Below, piece by piece: positions 37,571 to 50,400 of a DNA stretch of 64,000 nt (position 1 is the first letter of the stretch; every line of letters starts with the position of its first letter). This DNA is from Amblyornis subalaris (Eukaryota; Chordata; Aves; Passeriformes; Ptilonorhynchidae). Under the pieces are notes generated by a model that had not been told where the DNA came from, did no database searches, and saw nothing but the letters and a program-made list of their open reading frames with translations. The position numbers and the translations under genes were made by a program. The stretch covers positions 7,816,245 through 7,880,244 of the forward strand of contig JACAXG010000021.1 of assembly GCA_018881555.1 (NCBI GenBank), written 5' to 3'.

Positions 37571-40500
37571 CAAATATGAAGCAATGAACCACGGTGACCA
37601 GCACTATTGCTTTTTGACACTTTTTTAAAAATTTATTTTAAAGGAGGCAGATGACAGCAAATGGTGCTTATTCAAATAGTGACTTTTCAGTGCTCTTCTA
37701 ACCTGGGAAATGAAATGAGCAGGGAGCAAAGTCTACATTGCAAGTCAGTAACGATTTCAGGTGCAGTGATGGCTAATGTGGAGCAGAGGTCCACCTAAAG
37801 GCAGAGCTGACAGAGGACGAGTGCCTGCCACCTGACCTGTTAAAACTTCTTAAGAAGAAACTGTGCCAACATGAAGTCATTATAGAGCATTCCTTCAGAG
37901 GGAGTCATGTGATGAATACAGTGCAAATATAAAATGATTTCATGTTGTATTGCATTTTGAGTAGGTTACAGCCGTGGAAAGAGCCTTCTGAGTCATTTGT
38001 CTGTTGAGCTGTGTGCTCCNGTTGATTTGGTTTCTTAAGTTTCTCTTTGTACCTTACTTAACAGTTGGAGTGCTCTGGCTTTTGTACCAAAAAAGCCCTC
38101 CAGCTCCATAATATCTAGAACTTTTATCAAAATGGAGCTCAGTTCCTACCTCAGACCTCTGGGTGCTGTTTTGTGAAAATGCCTTTGAGGAAAATACGAT
38201 GGTAACTGTGTGTGACATAAACCTTCATCCCTCTTAAAAGGGAGTTTCATGATCGTTTCACTTAGGGTCTACTTCTCTTAGCCTGTTGATTAAGAAAATG
38301 AAATACCTTTGTAAGGTATGAGGAAAGTAAAACAAGCATCTGTTCTTATGCTGTTACTTGTATAGGAAGTCAGTTGTGGTTTACTCTTATAAGAAGGAAT
38401 ATTTGGTGGGCAAATCTATTTCATTGCACTCTGTTTTGAAAGTATTGAGTTTGCCCACNTACCAGGAGGTGTTTTAGGTGAAGCTGTGAAATATGAAATC
38501 ACTGTACTGGAGGAGAATAAAGAGAAGGGCTCAACCTAGACTTATACTTGCTATTGAGAGTCAAAACATCTCCCCCTCCACCCTGGAGGAAGTAAATGCC
38601 TTACTGCACTTGTAGGTATATTATAGTTTGCTGTAGCTGAATATGAATTGCATGTAGGAAGTTTGGAGAAGGATTTTGGCTCAGTGAACTACTTGGAAAT
38701 CAAAAGAAATTTTAATAGATGGTGAGACAGTTCTTAGATGAATTACCCCCTTCCAGCTTGTTTTCTTGAGGNATTGAGGTTTACATGGTTACAGTGTGCC
38801 TATGTCCATTTCTGACAGAGCTGTAAGGATCTCAAGGATATTAAATACCTGGGAGTAGGTGTTGTAATGGCTTCAGGGGAAAGTTGCAGCCACAAACACA
38901 TTGTCCTGTAGAGATGAGAGACTTCCTCTGGCTGAAGAAGTCCGGGTGCCAGCCAGCTACATGCTCATGGCTCACTGTGCCACAGGTACCAGGATCCACC
39001 AGGAGTCTGCAGAATCTGGAGAAATGTGGTTTTGCTAGTGCCCTTCTTGGCACAACAGCTAGTTGCTTTTGTAGCGTGGTTCTCTAGTTAACCCATGTGG
39101 TGTTTTAAAAACTTACTGTGCGATATTTGCCTTGCTATTTGGAAGAAATAGATGCAGATACAATGCTGTTCCTTACTCTGGGCATTTCTGAGTGTTTCAG
39201 TGTGCTTAGACTTTACTGGTTTTGGATGAAGAAACTGGTGTGCAACTATGATTAATACTAACACTCAGTACTGTGGGCTGTTTTAGACTGGCCACATTAA
39301 AACCACCAATGTATGCTTGACTCGGGCCCTGAGAAGTGCAGCTGGACTTGTTTCTGCTGGACAGAAATCGCTGACTTCAACTGGAGAAACAACTGCACTT
39401 CTCAATAGCTATAACTCTGAATCCTGCTGCAGAAAGATCTGTTTTGGTTGGAGAGGTCCAACTGTGTGTGCATTGGTGTTGATTGTCAAGGTTATGATTA
39501 ATTTTGGGCATTGTTATACTGGTAGTAACAATGAAGGCATTGTCACCACTAACATTTTCACTTTCCTGTGTTGTTGCAGTGGTTGTTTAATTATTTTTGC
39601 AAAAGCAGCAGGTTATGGGAACCTTTTCATGTGCAAACGATGTTGAAGGCAGGAATCTCTTGTTCAGAGTTGCGTATGTTTGTTGTTCCCATGAGTGAAG
39701 GTAATGATGAAAACTTTTAAAATCGGTTCATTGGCTTTGGCAATCAGTATCTGCTGAAGATCTCTTACTTCTCAGAATCACTTCCCCCAGTCGAGGCAGT
39801 ACTACTGTTTGGGTTTTGTTTGTATTATGTGTTTGCTGGAAGGAGAGCTATTGTGTGTTTTTTGAGGGTGATTACAAACATAAAATAGATTCTCTTGAGA
39901 ACGCTTTGTCTGCTCTCATCACAATTGGTAATTGTTTTGTGTTGTGTAAGACTTTGCATGCTGTGCTTCTTATTTGGCAGCGTGTGTGTGTGCGAACCTC
40001 AAACTGGATTTCCACCTCCAGCATTTTATCACTGATGTTTTAAAGGTGAATCCTGGAACAAAGCATAAAACTTCTCTGAACTCATGTATTGCTAGACGAT
40101 TAATGTTTACCAAATTAAAGCCGATTTTTTCAGTCGTTTTGGAAATCAAGTTTGCTGCATTTTAGTGGGTGTCTTCTCCAATTTGGACCTGGGTGAGGTA
40201 GCTCTCAAAAATGAAAAAAAAACCCCACCCCCCAAAACAATTACTTTTGACATGGAAGCAGACCAAAATAGTATAGTTATGTGCAAGGTGGGTGCCATCT
40301 TTTTGCGCTAAGTGCACTTTCGGAGATCATTCCAAAATGCCAAGGGAAAAGGAATCCATAATCCTCACATATCCTATTAGCAGAGAGCCTTGAGGTAGAG
40401 ATGGGCAAGATGTGTGGAAAAAATGAGGCTTCTGCCAAACGTTTTCTTTGTAGGTCACTTATTGTAGTTGAAATTACAGGGAGTGTAAGAGCAAGTGATC

Positions 40501-40906
40501 TATTAGCAAAGCCGTGAAAACAAACCATTTGCCACTTCTAACAAGTATTGGACCAAAATATGCCTCAAATTTTAAAAATAAGTGAAAACTTGGCGAAAAG
40601 TAAGACCCGGGTTTATCTGCATTTCATCAGGTACATGGCGTCCTGGAACGTAGCCCACTGGCAAAAGCATGGGGAGTGTTATCCTTTGCAGCACTGGGAA
40701 TGTTCTCTGCTGAATTTGGCGCCAATGACCGAGCTTTGCTTGTTAGCTGAAGTTCACACAGACTCCTTGCCAGGCCTGCCCAGAATGCTGTCTCCTCTGA
40801 CTTCCTGTGGTCTTGCATAATATTTCCTTGCTTCTTGTATAACTGCGGCTCNTTCTGGTCACTGCCCAGTGTACACTGTCGCCTTTTTTAAAGGCCAGTC
40901 CTGCAA

Positions 40907-41068
40907 ACGTGCAGCTGAGCCATGTCGGTGGCAGGAGGCGTCCCGGCGGTGACGCCGATGGGAGCACCCTTCCACGGGGAAGCCGCCGGCCGCGGGGGCG
41001 TATGTCCGTGCCGACATGTCTGAAGGCGGTAAAGTTGGCTGCTGCAGCCTCGTGACGAGATAAGCGTG
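40907..41068. promoter_or_regulatory. Intronic CpG mini-island in EPAS1 intron 1
   Basis: I count 19 CpGs in 162 bases, against almost none in the surrounding kilobases. It begins with an ACGTG (40907-40911) and ends with a GCGTG (41064-41068), both HIF-type cores. Inside is an 8-bp inverted pair, CATGTCGG (40921-40928) and CCGACATG (41011-41018). It is too short for formal CpG-island criteria. Alternative promoter, enhancer or noncoding-RNA start are all possible. Confidence 0.65.
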
Positions 41069-43047
41069 AGGCATGACTTCAGATTGACTGCACCTTTGAA
41101 ATANGGGCCACTGGTGCTCTGATTTCTGTGGCAAATATAGGTGCCAGTTAAGGATGGGGGAGGCAGTGTGTCAATGAAAGCACATTTTCAGAGCGCTGTG
41201 GAATTCTTATTATTGCTAGTAGTCCCTCAGTTAAAAGTCCTTACATTTACCTTGAAAACAGCCTCCAGTTATCCAGAGTATTAAAGACAATGAGGAATTT
41301 CACTAAGGAATTTCAGAAAATAGTGTTTTCATTCTGCTGATTTTTAATGCTTCCACACAAGTTGTTTCTGCTATTGTCTGTGGTTAAAATACGCATTAAT
41401 TTTACATTACTGTTGAAGCAAGTGTGTTTATTAATGTTTGCCATTTACTGGTCTGGATTATTTGTATATGTGTTTTGAAAGTATATTTCATAGCAGCTTG
41501 TGCCATGTCACTGCATTTACGCTGATTATTTTCTGAATATTTGTGTTTGCACATGTATTTATACATAGAACACTGTGTGTACTTACAGAGCTTTGTCAGT
41601 AACTCATTTTCAGAAAGATGTTTGTCTAACTTGACACTTTCTAGAACTCCCTTTTAAGCGTAGTTTTCAAACTGTTACTCATGTTCTTTGGCAAACCTGT
41701 TCCTGGCATGGCTTTGAAAAACTGAAGAGCAGAGATTACAAATTAGTCACTTCAGTATGTTTGTAAACTTACTCAATAGACTGTACTGATTTTCTGTGTT
41801 ATAGTTCCCAAATCATGTATAATCTTCCAGTTAAATGCTATCTGCTCTGAAGAAACAGAAGAATCATTTGAAGGGAAACCATTAGAATTTACTTAGTCAT
41901 CACAGTTATGTGAGATTCTGTTTGAATTCTCACACAGTCATCTTTTCCATGAATCTGGGTTATCCAGTTGTCATAATAACTTTGACATAGAAAAAGTCAT
42001 GCTGCCTACACATGACTTCTTGCAACACTGTCTTTTAATCTCATTGATTTAATGGAAAATAAACTTTTACTGATTAATATGTGTTATCAGGCAGCTTTCC
42101 TGGTCACTTAAAAGTGGTTTGTTACCTATTCTTAGGATCAACATTTTAATGGCAACAATCCAGCTAATACAATGCTTGGAGAATTGTCAAAGTGATAGAG
42201 TGGTGATACTACTGACATCTAGCAAACCATTCTGTAGTATTGGGAATACCAGCACTTCTGGGAGCATATGTTATGTATGCTGCATTTTTGACAGATGGGT
42301 GCAAAGCCAGAAATCCTAGCATGGCTTGACCAAACAGCTCTAGCAGCATGGTTGCCAAATAAACCAGGTTCACCTCAACATGTTTTGACCAATGATGGAG
42401 AAGAGCACCAAGCTTGCTCCTTACTGATGGGTTTGGAGTCCTGGATAAGCCATACAACTATGAACTGTATGGTAGAAGTAAATTAATGCTGGGTTGGCCC
42501 TAAGATTAGGGAAGAAGCATGAGAATTGCAAAAGGTGTTGGGGTGAGCATTACTTAGCCAGCTAGACAACACAGTTCACTGCCAATAAAGACACATTTTC
42601 CCTCCAAGTGGAAGCAGTTAGAAAGAAATGTTAGGACTTCACAGTCTGTCTCTTCTAAAAAGTATTTGTCCCTCTTGTGTAAATTGTTTTAAATTATTTC
42701 AGAGAACTTGTTGTGGTTTATAAAATCAGATCTAGAAATTTCCTCAGCATATAGAATAACAAGGTTTAGAAACTTGTTCAAAATAGATGGGCTGAGCCTT
42801 AGTCCTTATATCAGCAGTGTTAGAAAAGCACACATGCTCTCTGAATCCAGATGTAGCCAAGTCTTGGAGAGATCCACGGTCACATGACCATGTTCACTTT
42901 TCTTTTTTCTTTGATGATTTAGAAATGTGCAAGTGGGCACTGCAGAAGATTTAAGGGTTTAATCCTCAGCTGTACAGGCAGACACATACCCGCTGCATTC
43001 AGTGGGAGTTTTGTCCCAATAAACAGCTTGCGATTATTCACTTGTGT

Positions 43048-43219
43048 ACGTGTCTAAATATGGCTCTTAGTCCAGTAAACACGAGTTTGTTTAGCTGTAC
43101 GCGATAGTCTGCTTCCAGAGCTGGGGAACACCCTGTGTCCCTTGCGTAGCTGAGGACGTGTCTGTGTCTTGAGCTTCATGCAGGCTNGTGTTAAGGACAC
43201 TGGTGGCCCATCCAACGTG
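43048..43219 (+). promoter_or_regulatory. Cluster of three ACGTG hypoxia-response-type cores
   Basis: TACGTGTC (core 43048-43052), GACGTGTC (43156-43160) and AACGTGTG (43215-43219) all lie on the same strand within 172 bases. RCGTG is the HIF-ARNT core. The surrounding 250 bases hold more CpGs than typical for this intron. A hypoxia-responsive or autoregulatory enhancer is inferred, not shown. Confidence 0.4.
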
Positions 43220-44126
43220 TGTCCTGCCNCAGGAGAGGAGTGATAGGTATCTCTGGGGGTAAAGCAGCCTCCGTCACTCAGCTTGTGGTGCGCTGAGATA
43301 CTGCTCTCCTGTGAAGGATGTGCTAGGGCAGATACACACTTTCGAAATGCCTGTGTTCATAGATAAAGGCAGAAGGGAGCAGCTCCCCTAACACCGAGTA
43401 TTTTCAGCCTACATGCCTGCCCCTTCCTGATGCCGAAGAGCTTGCTTGGTGTTTCTCAGGCTGAACATTTACAGGAGCAAGAATAAACTTCTTATCTAGG
43501 GAAGAGTCTGTATAAAGACTAACTGGAAACAGCAGAAACGGGGTTATGCTTACAGTGCCAAAGAGAATTAGAGTGCTTTTCATGAATTGTATTCTGCAGC
43601 TGGCAGAGTGGGCAACATCTGTAAACCTCTTTCACAGGCACTATGCAGAGGGGCATGAGAGACTTCTCATATAGGTATTGCTCTTGACAAAGAGTTGCCA
43701 ACGTTTATTTTAGTTTATTCTTATAATTTTAATTTTTTTAATGGCAGTTGCCCAGAGGCTGTAGTCTGTCAGCAGGGAAAGCTGACATTGTGACATTACA
43801 GCAGAACATGCTGTGTCTCATGCAATACTGTGACTTGCACGCTGTCATTAGGGACCTGTGCACTTGAAGGAATGCTGTCGGTGTGTAACAACAGTTTTAA
43901 TGTCTACTATAAAATCCAGTCACACTAAGTACTGAGGACCTCAGGAGTTTTGGAAGAGCTTCTCCTTCTGTCTGAAGTAGTAATTCAGTATACTTAGCCT
44001 CTTAGAGGAGAGGTCTAATAACAACAATTAGTACATTTGTATGTTTAAGTATGCTTAAAAAGCTTAANTGGATGTGGTTTGAAAAAGTGAAATGAAAGAA
44101 CAGTAAAATTAACATTAAAGCCCTGC

Positions 44127-44150
44127 GTTCCCCTGTTCCCCTGTTCCCCT
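44127..44150. repeat. (GTTCCCCT)3 tandem repeat
   Basis: Three perfect 8-base units, a short minisatellite in intron 1. Confidence 0.9.
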
Positions 44151-44433
44151 ACTGAGGAAGTACAGCCTTAGCCGTACTACAAAAAATAGAGATCTGAAAA
44201 GGTTCCTGGTTGACAAATCTGTCAGAACAAGCAGAAGTGAATAAAAAATGTTAACTGTTGCTTATGGTGTGTTGTTTTGTGTTTGAGTTTTTCAAAGCGT
44301 TAGGGTATGATGGGGATGTGGGGCTGTGGAATAAAAATTATGAAAATGCACCTTTTCAAAATGTCAACACAGAAGTCCCAGAAAGAATTATGACATCTTA
44401 CACAGTGTTCACACTTCAGTTTCTCTAAATAGC

Positions 44434-44460
44434 AAAAAAAAAAAAAAAAATTTTNAAAAA
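44434..44460. repeat. A17 run with adjacent T/A tract
   Basis: Seventeen A, then TTTT, an N and more A. It is a homopolymer where the base call failed. Confidence 0.8.
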
Positions 44461-47400
44461 TTGTTTACTTTAATGAGTAAGTATGGGAACATTTTTGAAA
44501 GAAAAGCATAGTGCAATGGGAGCTTTAACAGAGGACAAGAGCTACACTTTTCTTTTCTTGGTACTAGTGCCCCTGCAGGCTTGGTGAAGTTGTCTTTTGG
44601 GTGGAGGTGGTGTTTGCAGCACCGATGCTGCCAGGGGGCTGGGAAGGAACCAAGGTTCTGTGCCCTTCCTGCAGAGCCCCGTTCACCAGCATGGCAGAGG
44701 AGACTGCTGAAGGTTGCCGGCCCAAGGGGAGAGCTGGCAGGACAGGACCATGAGCTGTGAAGGCTGGTGAGCAGTTCAACTCCTGAGTGTCGTGCTGGCT
44801 TACCACAGTGTGCAGTTTCAAAGGGTTTTGCTGAGGCTTGGGTGTGTGCTGGACCATTAAAAGCACCCGTAGCCGCCAGAGGTTTGACTGAACAGATTTC
44901 CTTGGGGTCGGTGCTCAGGGGAAGGCTGAGAGGCAAGGAGGCTGGGAGAACATTTTGGGAAAGCATCTCTGCTTTCTGTGTGCTTCTCTTAAGTGTCTGC
45001 TCATTGAAGTGGGCTGATGGGAAGATGCTGGGCTACATCAGTCTCTCACCTGGCCCACCAGGGATATTACTGTGTATTCCTCTGTAGGCAAGGGTACACC
45101 AAGAGGATAGAAAGGGTTGATGAAGGGGCAAACCAGCTTTACTTTAACTCTATCCAAATCAACAGTAAAACCACCTCCCACTGGTTTCAGTAGCCATGCA
45201 TGCTTTTTGACCACACATCTCATCATTGTGTATCTAATACGTCAATATGTGTATGAATCAATTCTTAGTCTGATGTTTAATAGATAAGGGCTCTAGTGAA
45301 ATAAATCTTTTGTTGCTTCTGCCTGACTTTTTTTTTTTTTCCAGGAAAACAAACATTTGGTACTAGCAGCCGTAATTATTCCATACCAATTATTCAGCCT
45401 TTTCTCCAAATGACGTGTGGTTTTTTCCACAGCAGAGCACATTTTTACATACCCTTAGCACAAAATTAGCCTTGGCCTAACTCTGGGGGATTACAGAGAT
45501 AAGATACCAGCCATGGCTAGCATCATCTTCAGATAAACCGGAGCATCGGTAGGGTGCGGAGTTGCAGCCTTGAAGGCAGAGATGGTATTTAGGGCTCTTT
45601 GAAAATCTTGGTTTAGGGATTGCATAGGAATCATGAATAAACAGATTTTTGCAAGGTTTTATGGGGACACTGTTGTTAACTTTTGCAGTAATTATTGAAC
45701 TGCTTTCCTGTTGCTTGAAAATTGGTGCTCTCATTTGTTTGTCACTGTTCAATCATTGGAGTGAAGTACTCAGTAACAAATTGTGGCATGGGGAAATACT
45801 AAGGTTGTCTATTTCAAGCAACATTTGAATACTGAAAACATAGGTAAAATGAAAGGCGAAGGTTAATGATTTAATAACAAGGTCCCCAGGACCGTGCCTT
45901 ATATCTGGAAGGCAGTAATTTGCATTTGCTTCCTGTAGGGTGACTTTGCTGAGGAACTGAAGGCACTTAGCATATGCAGATGCTGAAACTCTTCTATCCA
46001 TCTGTTGTTATTTAAAAAGTATAAAGTCTGTGGTGGAGACTTGTGAGATGTGAAAGGAGAAGGAGCGAGGCACTGACAGACAGGAGGGTGCTGGTGTAGG
46101 CAGGGAGTGATGAAGACAGGAGATGGGTATGTACTCTCCAGAGAACTGGGGGGGCACCAGGATGGTTAATGAAGGCAAATAGACTCTGTTTAGGAGAGGG
46201 ATGTTTATGTGTTTGATAGAATTGCTTATACAGCAAATCGCCTTAAATATATTTTGTGGTTACCACTACTTATATACAAAGCAAAACCATAATTACAAAG
46301 CTGTTCTTGTTTTTGAAAGATCATCATGTGCCAAACAAGATATTTGTAGGGCATGGTAATGTCAAAGATCACTTAAGTGTGAAAAAGATGGCTTTATGGG
46401 TACCAGCTGTATTCACAAAACCAGGTGAAGCTAAATTCTCATTTGCATCACGTTGTGAAGACTCAACTTTCTTCAAGTGTTTGACGCCGGCTTCTGCAGA
46501 ACCTGCGTGCCCACGGCAGATGTTGCGGGCGGTGGGTGGCTGTAGACAGGGCGCCTGGTGGAGCAAGAGCCTGGCAGCCTCAGGCTCTTTGACACTTCCC
46601 TGATGCTGGTCAGGCTGTGCAGTACGTGCAGCAGCATCGTTAATGTCCCTTTGTTCTTCCCCAGTGCTCTGTGAACAGCTTGGGGCAGAAAAAATCTCCT
46701 TATGTTGAGCTTGCAGATGATGACAATGTCTTGTGCAACTCTGTAGTTTCACTTTGCCTTTTTGATTGTGCTGGTGGCATCTTCTGGAACCACCTCCATT
46801 ATATTGACTCTTTTTTTTTTTCTAAGTGTTTCAGAAAGTTCAAGGAAGAGTATTTTGTGGGGGTTTTGTTTCTTTGATTTTGATTTTATTTTGTTGGTTG
46901 ATTGGAGACAGTTTTAGAAGAGTGAGTCCTAAGCGCAGTTGGAATGGCAAGTTCCTAGACAGTTCAGCACACACATTCAGCAGCCTCCTCTCTCCTGCTG
47001 ATGTCCCCGATGTTGTTTTAAGATAAATTATAGACATGAAATAGCATACAGGTCAGATGTCTAACACAAGAGCCAAAGGCTTCAGCTCTGGCCAAGTGGC
47101 CAAGCTCCTACCAGCAGTCCCCCAGGTTAGCCACAGGGTATTGAACTTGCTGCTCCAGTCCAGCTTGCAGAGCTCACAATCTCAGATTACTCAAAATTAT
47201 TCACTGGACCTCTGCTCAAAACAATAACAAAATGTNAGCACCCCAAGTCCCTTTGTAAAGCTTCGTTAATAATAGTTCACAAATAATTGTAATACATTGG
47301 GAAAAAAAAATACACTATTTATAACAAAATGTCTATATGTTTGCAGTAAGGGATTTGTTTTGTCATCCTTTCACAGTTAAAGAGTGTAAGAAGCACTAAC

Positions 47401-50400
47401 TTGTGCAGACATGAGTACCAGTGCTAGTTGAAAACGTGGCCATTTCGTGCTTTTGCCTGCCCTGCTTATGCCCTGTTCAGTACTAATGGGACTGTATGGG
47501 ATGTCAATGGCCACAGCACTTTTGCTGTTATATATAAACCAAATTTAAGGAACTTCTAGTGTTCGTTATGCACAGTGAACCTCTGGGAAAGCTTCAGCCT
47601 TTGACCTCTGTTGTGGGTCAGGGAAGATTCGTAAGAGCTTGATTTAGACTCATCTCTGGAAAGCTGGTTAAAAATATTCAACTGCCATGTTCTTCGTCCT
47701 TCCCCATCTCAGTAAAGGTCCCCTTAAAAAAAATGCTCTGACACTTCATTTTTGTCATTACTTTGGGAGCCCTGTAGTGAAGGCTGCTTGTAAGGAAATG
47801 ATTAAACTATTTTCATGTTCGTGCTTTAAAATTGCCTTGGTGGTAGTCCANGAAGTATTTTCTTGCTCTTCCAAATTTCCATGTGCTTTAATATTAATCT
47901 ATTTTCATCAACGTGACTTGCCCCAGCAGTAACATTTCTTTGTAATTGGTCATGTAATGTTTGCTGAAGGGACATAAAAACGAAATTAAATTTATCTGCA
48001 GCTTTTAAAAAACTTATTCTAAGAAAAATAAGGGGTTTATTAGAAAACGAAAATTTTCTAATCTGGCAGTATTGGGGTAGTTTGTCACAAACCTGAGTAG
48101 TCAATAAAGAAATTATGGTAGAAGAACTCTTTAATTTTGCTTTTGCAAAGTAGAATATTATTTCTTTGAAATACTTTGTTACTAGCTTTTAATTTTGCGT
48201 TATCTGTTAATAAATGTTTATGCTTGGGTTATGGTGGCAATTTCAGGCTGAACAACTGGTAATGACATTATTTATTGCCTTTGAGAAAGCTCTTTTATGT
48301 GGGTTGTATATCACAAATTAAAACTATCCCAAATGTCTAAAAGTAAAGAATTTTTTTTAATGGTAACACAGGTGGTCTTCGAAGCAAGCCAGAATATCTG
48401 GCTGACACTTCAGACTTTGAAATTCTGGTTTTCTAATACAGCTTTTTTGGTTCAGTCAAAGCGAAAGGATATTTCATGAAAAAACAGAAGTGACTGTTAT
48501 TTAATAGAATGGTTATTACTAATGACTAATTACTTGCACTTTTAAAGCAGTCGATAATATTTTGTTGTTTTTCTTGCAAAATTGTTTGCAGTCAAAGCTA
48601 TTATACTATCATTTAAGTGGAGAGTCCGCTGTTTGCCCAGAACAGCTGGTTAGTTACATTGCCTTCTATAAATAAGTTTATTATTTTAGATGAAAGTTAT
48701 AAAGCAATCTGTTTACCTCTACTGAAGTAAGTAGAATAGCTGAAAACATTGCTAAAAAAAGGATGAAGAGGAGCAGTGGAAAAAAATAGAGTCCTCCAAG
48801 GGTTCTTTATTCATATTTATTATTTTAATCAAGCACAACTTCTCTGTGGTTTTGTGGTCTTAAGAAAACTGGAAGGAGAGAAAGTGTTATTTCACTCTTC
48901 AGCTGACTGAAATGTAGTATTTTCCTTCTTTAAAATATTGTTTCTCCCCTGATTGTCCTGAGATGTTTTCGGAAGCACATAGGACTGAATGGAGAAAAAA
49001 TATGAAATACGAAAATACAAAAACTTGCATTAACTGTGTGGCGAGAATAAAAGCATTAGCATGAAATCTGTTCTCCTTTAGAAACACATATTGGTTAGAA
49101 ACAGAGATCTCAGTGCCACATATGCTGAAAAGGTGGTCTAAGAGCTTTAATTTACCTTCGTCTGTCAATGTTAATGGACAGAGCAAGTGCTGGAGCTGTT
49201 GTAAAACAAATCTGTTTTCCTTTTGTCTGCTCTGCCAGATAATGAAATAAAAGCTAAATTATCACTGATAAAAGTAATTTGCAGAAAAGCATTGATAAAA
49301 ATATAACAGCAGAGCCTGCCATTAGCAGTTTAAATGGATAATGTTTACTTGTAACCTACTTCTGTCCTCTGNTTTTTATGGTCTTCTCCCCCTTCCCGTG
49401 CAAGGAAGGGCCTTTTCGGCAGAGGCTTGGGGCAATAAAATTATGGGAATACTAAATCCTGGCATTGGTAACTTTCTGAGGGATAACTACAATTTTTTCT
49501 CTTTCTTTTTTCTGTACTACAGTATTGCCAAGTCAAAGCTTGTACACAGTGTGAAGTGCAGGTATCAGTATAATTTGATTCCATCCCACTTTGAGGAATG
49601 TGTCTCCTAATGATGAAAACTGAGAAAATGGTTTCTCTCATTGCAGTGCTGGTAGCTCCTACCATGAGTTACACAATAGTTACTCTGAAAGCCTTAGTTC
49701 TTGGTGTTTAGCTCTGAGCCACATACTTTCCTTTCTGTCTTTCTGTATGTGTCTTTTTTTTTATTTAATTTTTTAAGATAAAGAAGTTTGAAGTCCTGTC
49801 CCAGTTGCTCACAAAAGTGGAGAAATGGGAAGGCAAAGACTTCTGAGCCCTACGTGTTTGTGTGTGCACGGTGATTCTAATGTGTACATATATAAATGTG
49901 CTCACAGATGCACAAAGATGTAAATTTTACCATTTCTTTGTAAACCAGACTTACCTCTCATCATTTTTTAAATGCTTGGGCTTCATATTACGTTGACGAT
50001 GGGTAGCCAGTGTCCAGGGTAAAACATTAGCTACAGGGTATTTGAAGGATGTTTGGTGTCTTGCAGAAGCTGGACATGCTCATTGGTACATTTGTAGTTT
50101 GTAAAAGTATTTATTTAAAGACACTTGAGTTCTGAGTGACCAAATAGGGAACAACTGCTAAACTCTAACTGCAGTACTTAAAGTATTTTATATTTGCAGC
50201 CTGGACACTGCTGTACGGTGCTTGCCAGTTTGTAAATGTCAAGGGCAGTTACCCTCTTACATTTCTAAATGACTTGCTTCTGACCATCCTTCAAAATACC
50301 TGCCCTTTCTCCAGCTCCTTCTCCAGCTATTGCTGCCAATTTCTGTTTTGCTGTGCGGCTGCAAGGGCTGTAGTCCTTGGGAAGCCTGGATCTTGTTGGT

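Noticed and set aside
45328..45345. T13 run followed by CCAG, resembling a splice acceptor
   Set aside because: The downstream sequence does not encode the EPAS1 bHLH region or any frame I recognise; such T-rich acceptor look-alikes are common in introns.
46369..46752. 127-codon minus-strand frame with a long frame on the other strand
   Set aside because: No recognisable domain, no splice or promoter context, and located within intron 1. Overlapping frames on both strands suggest composition only.
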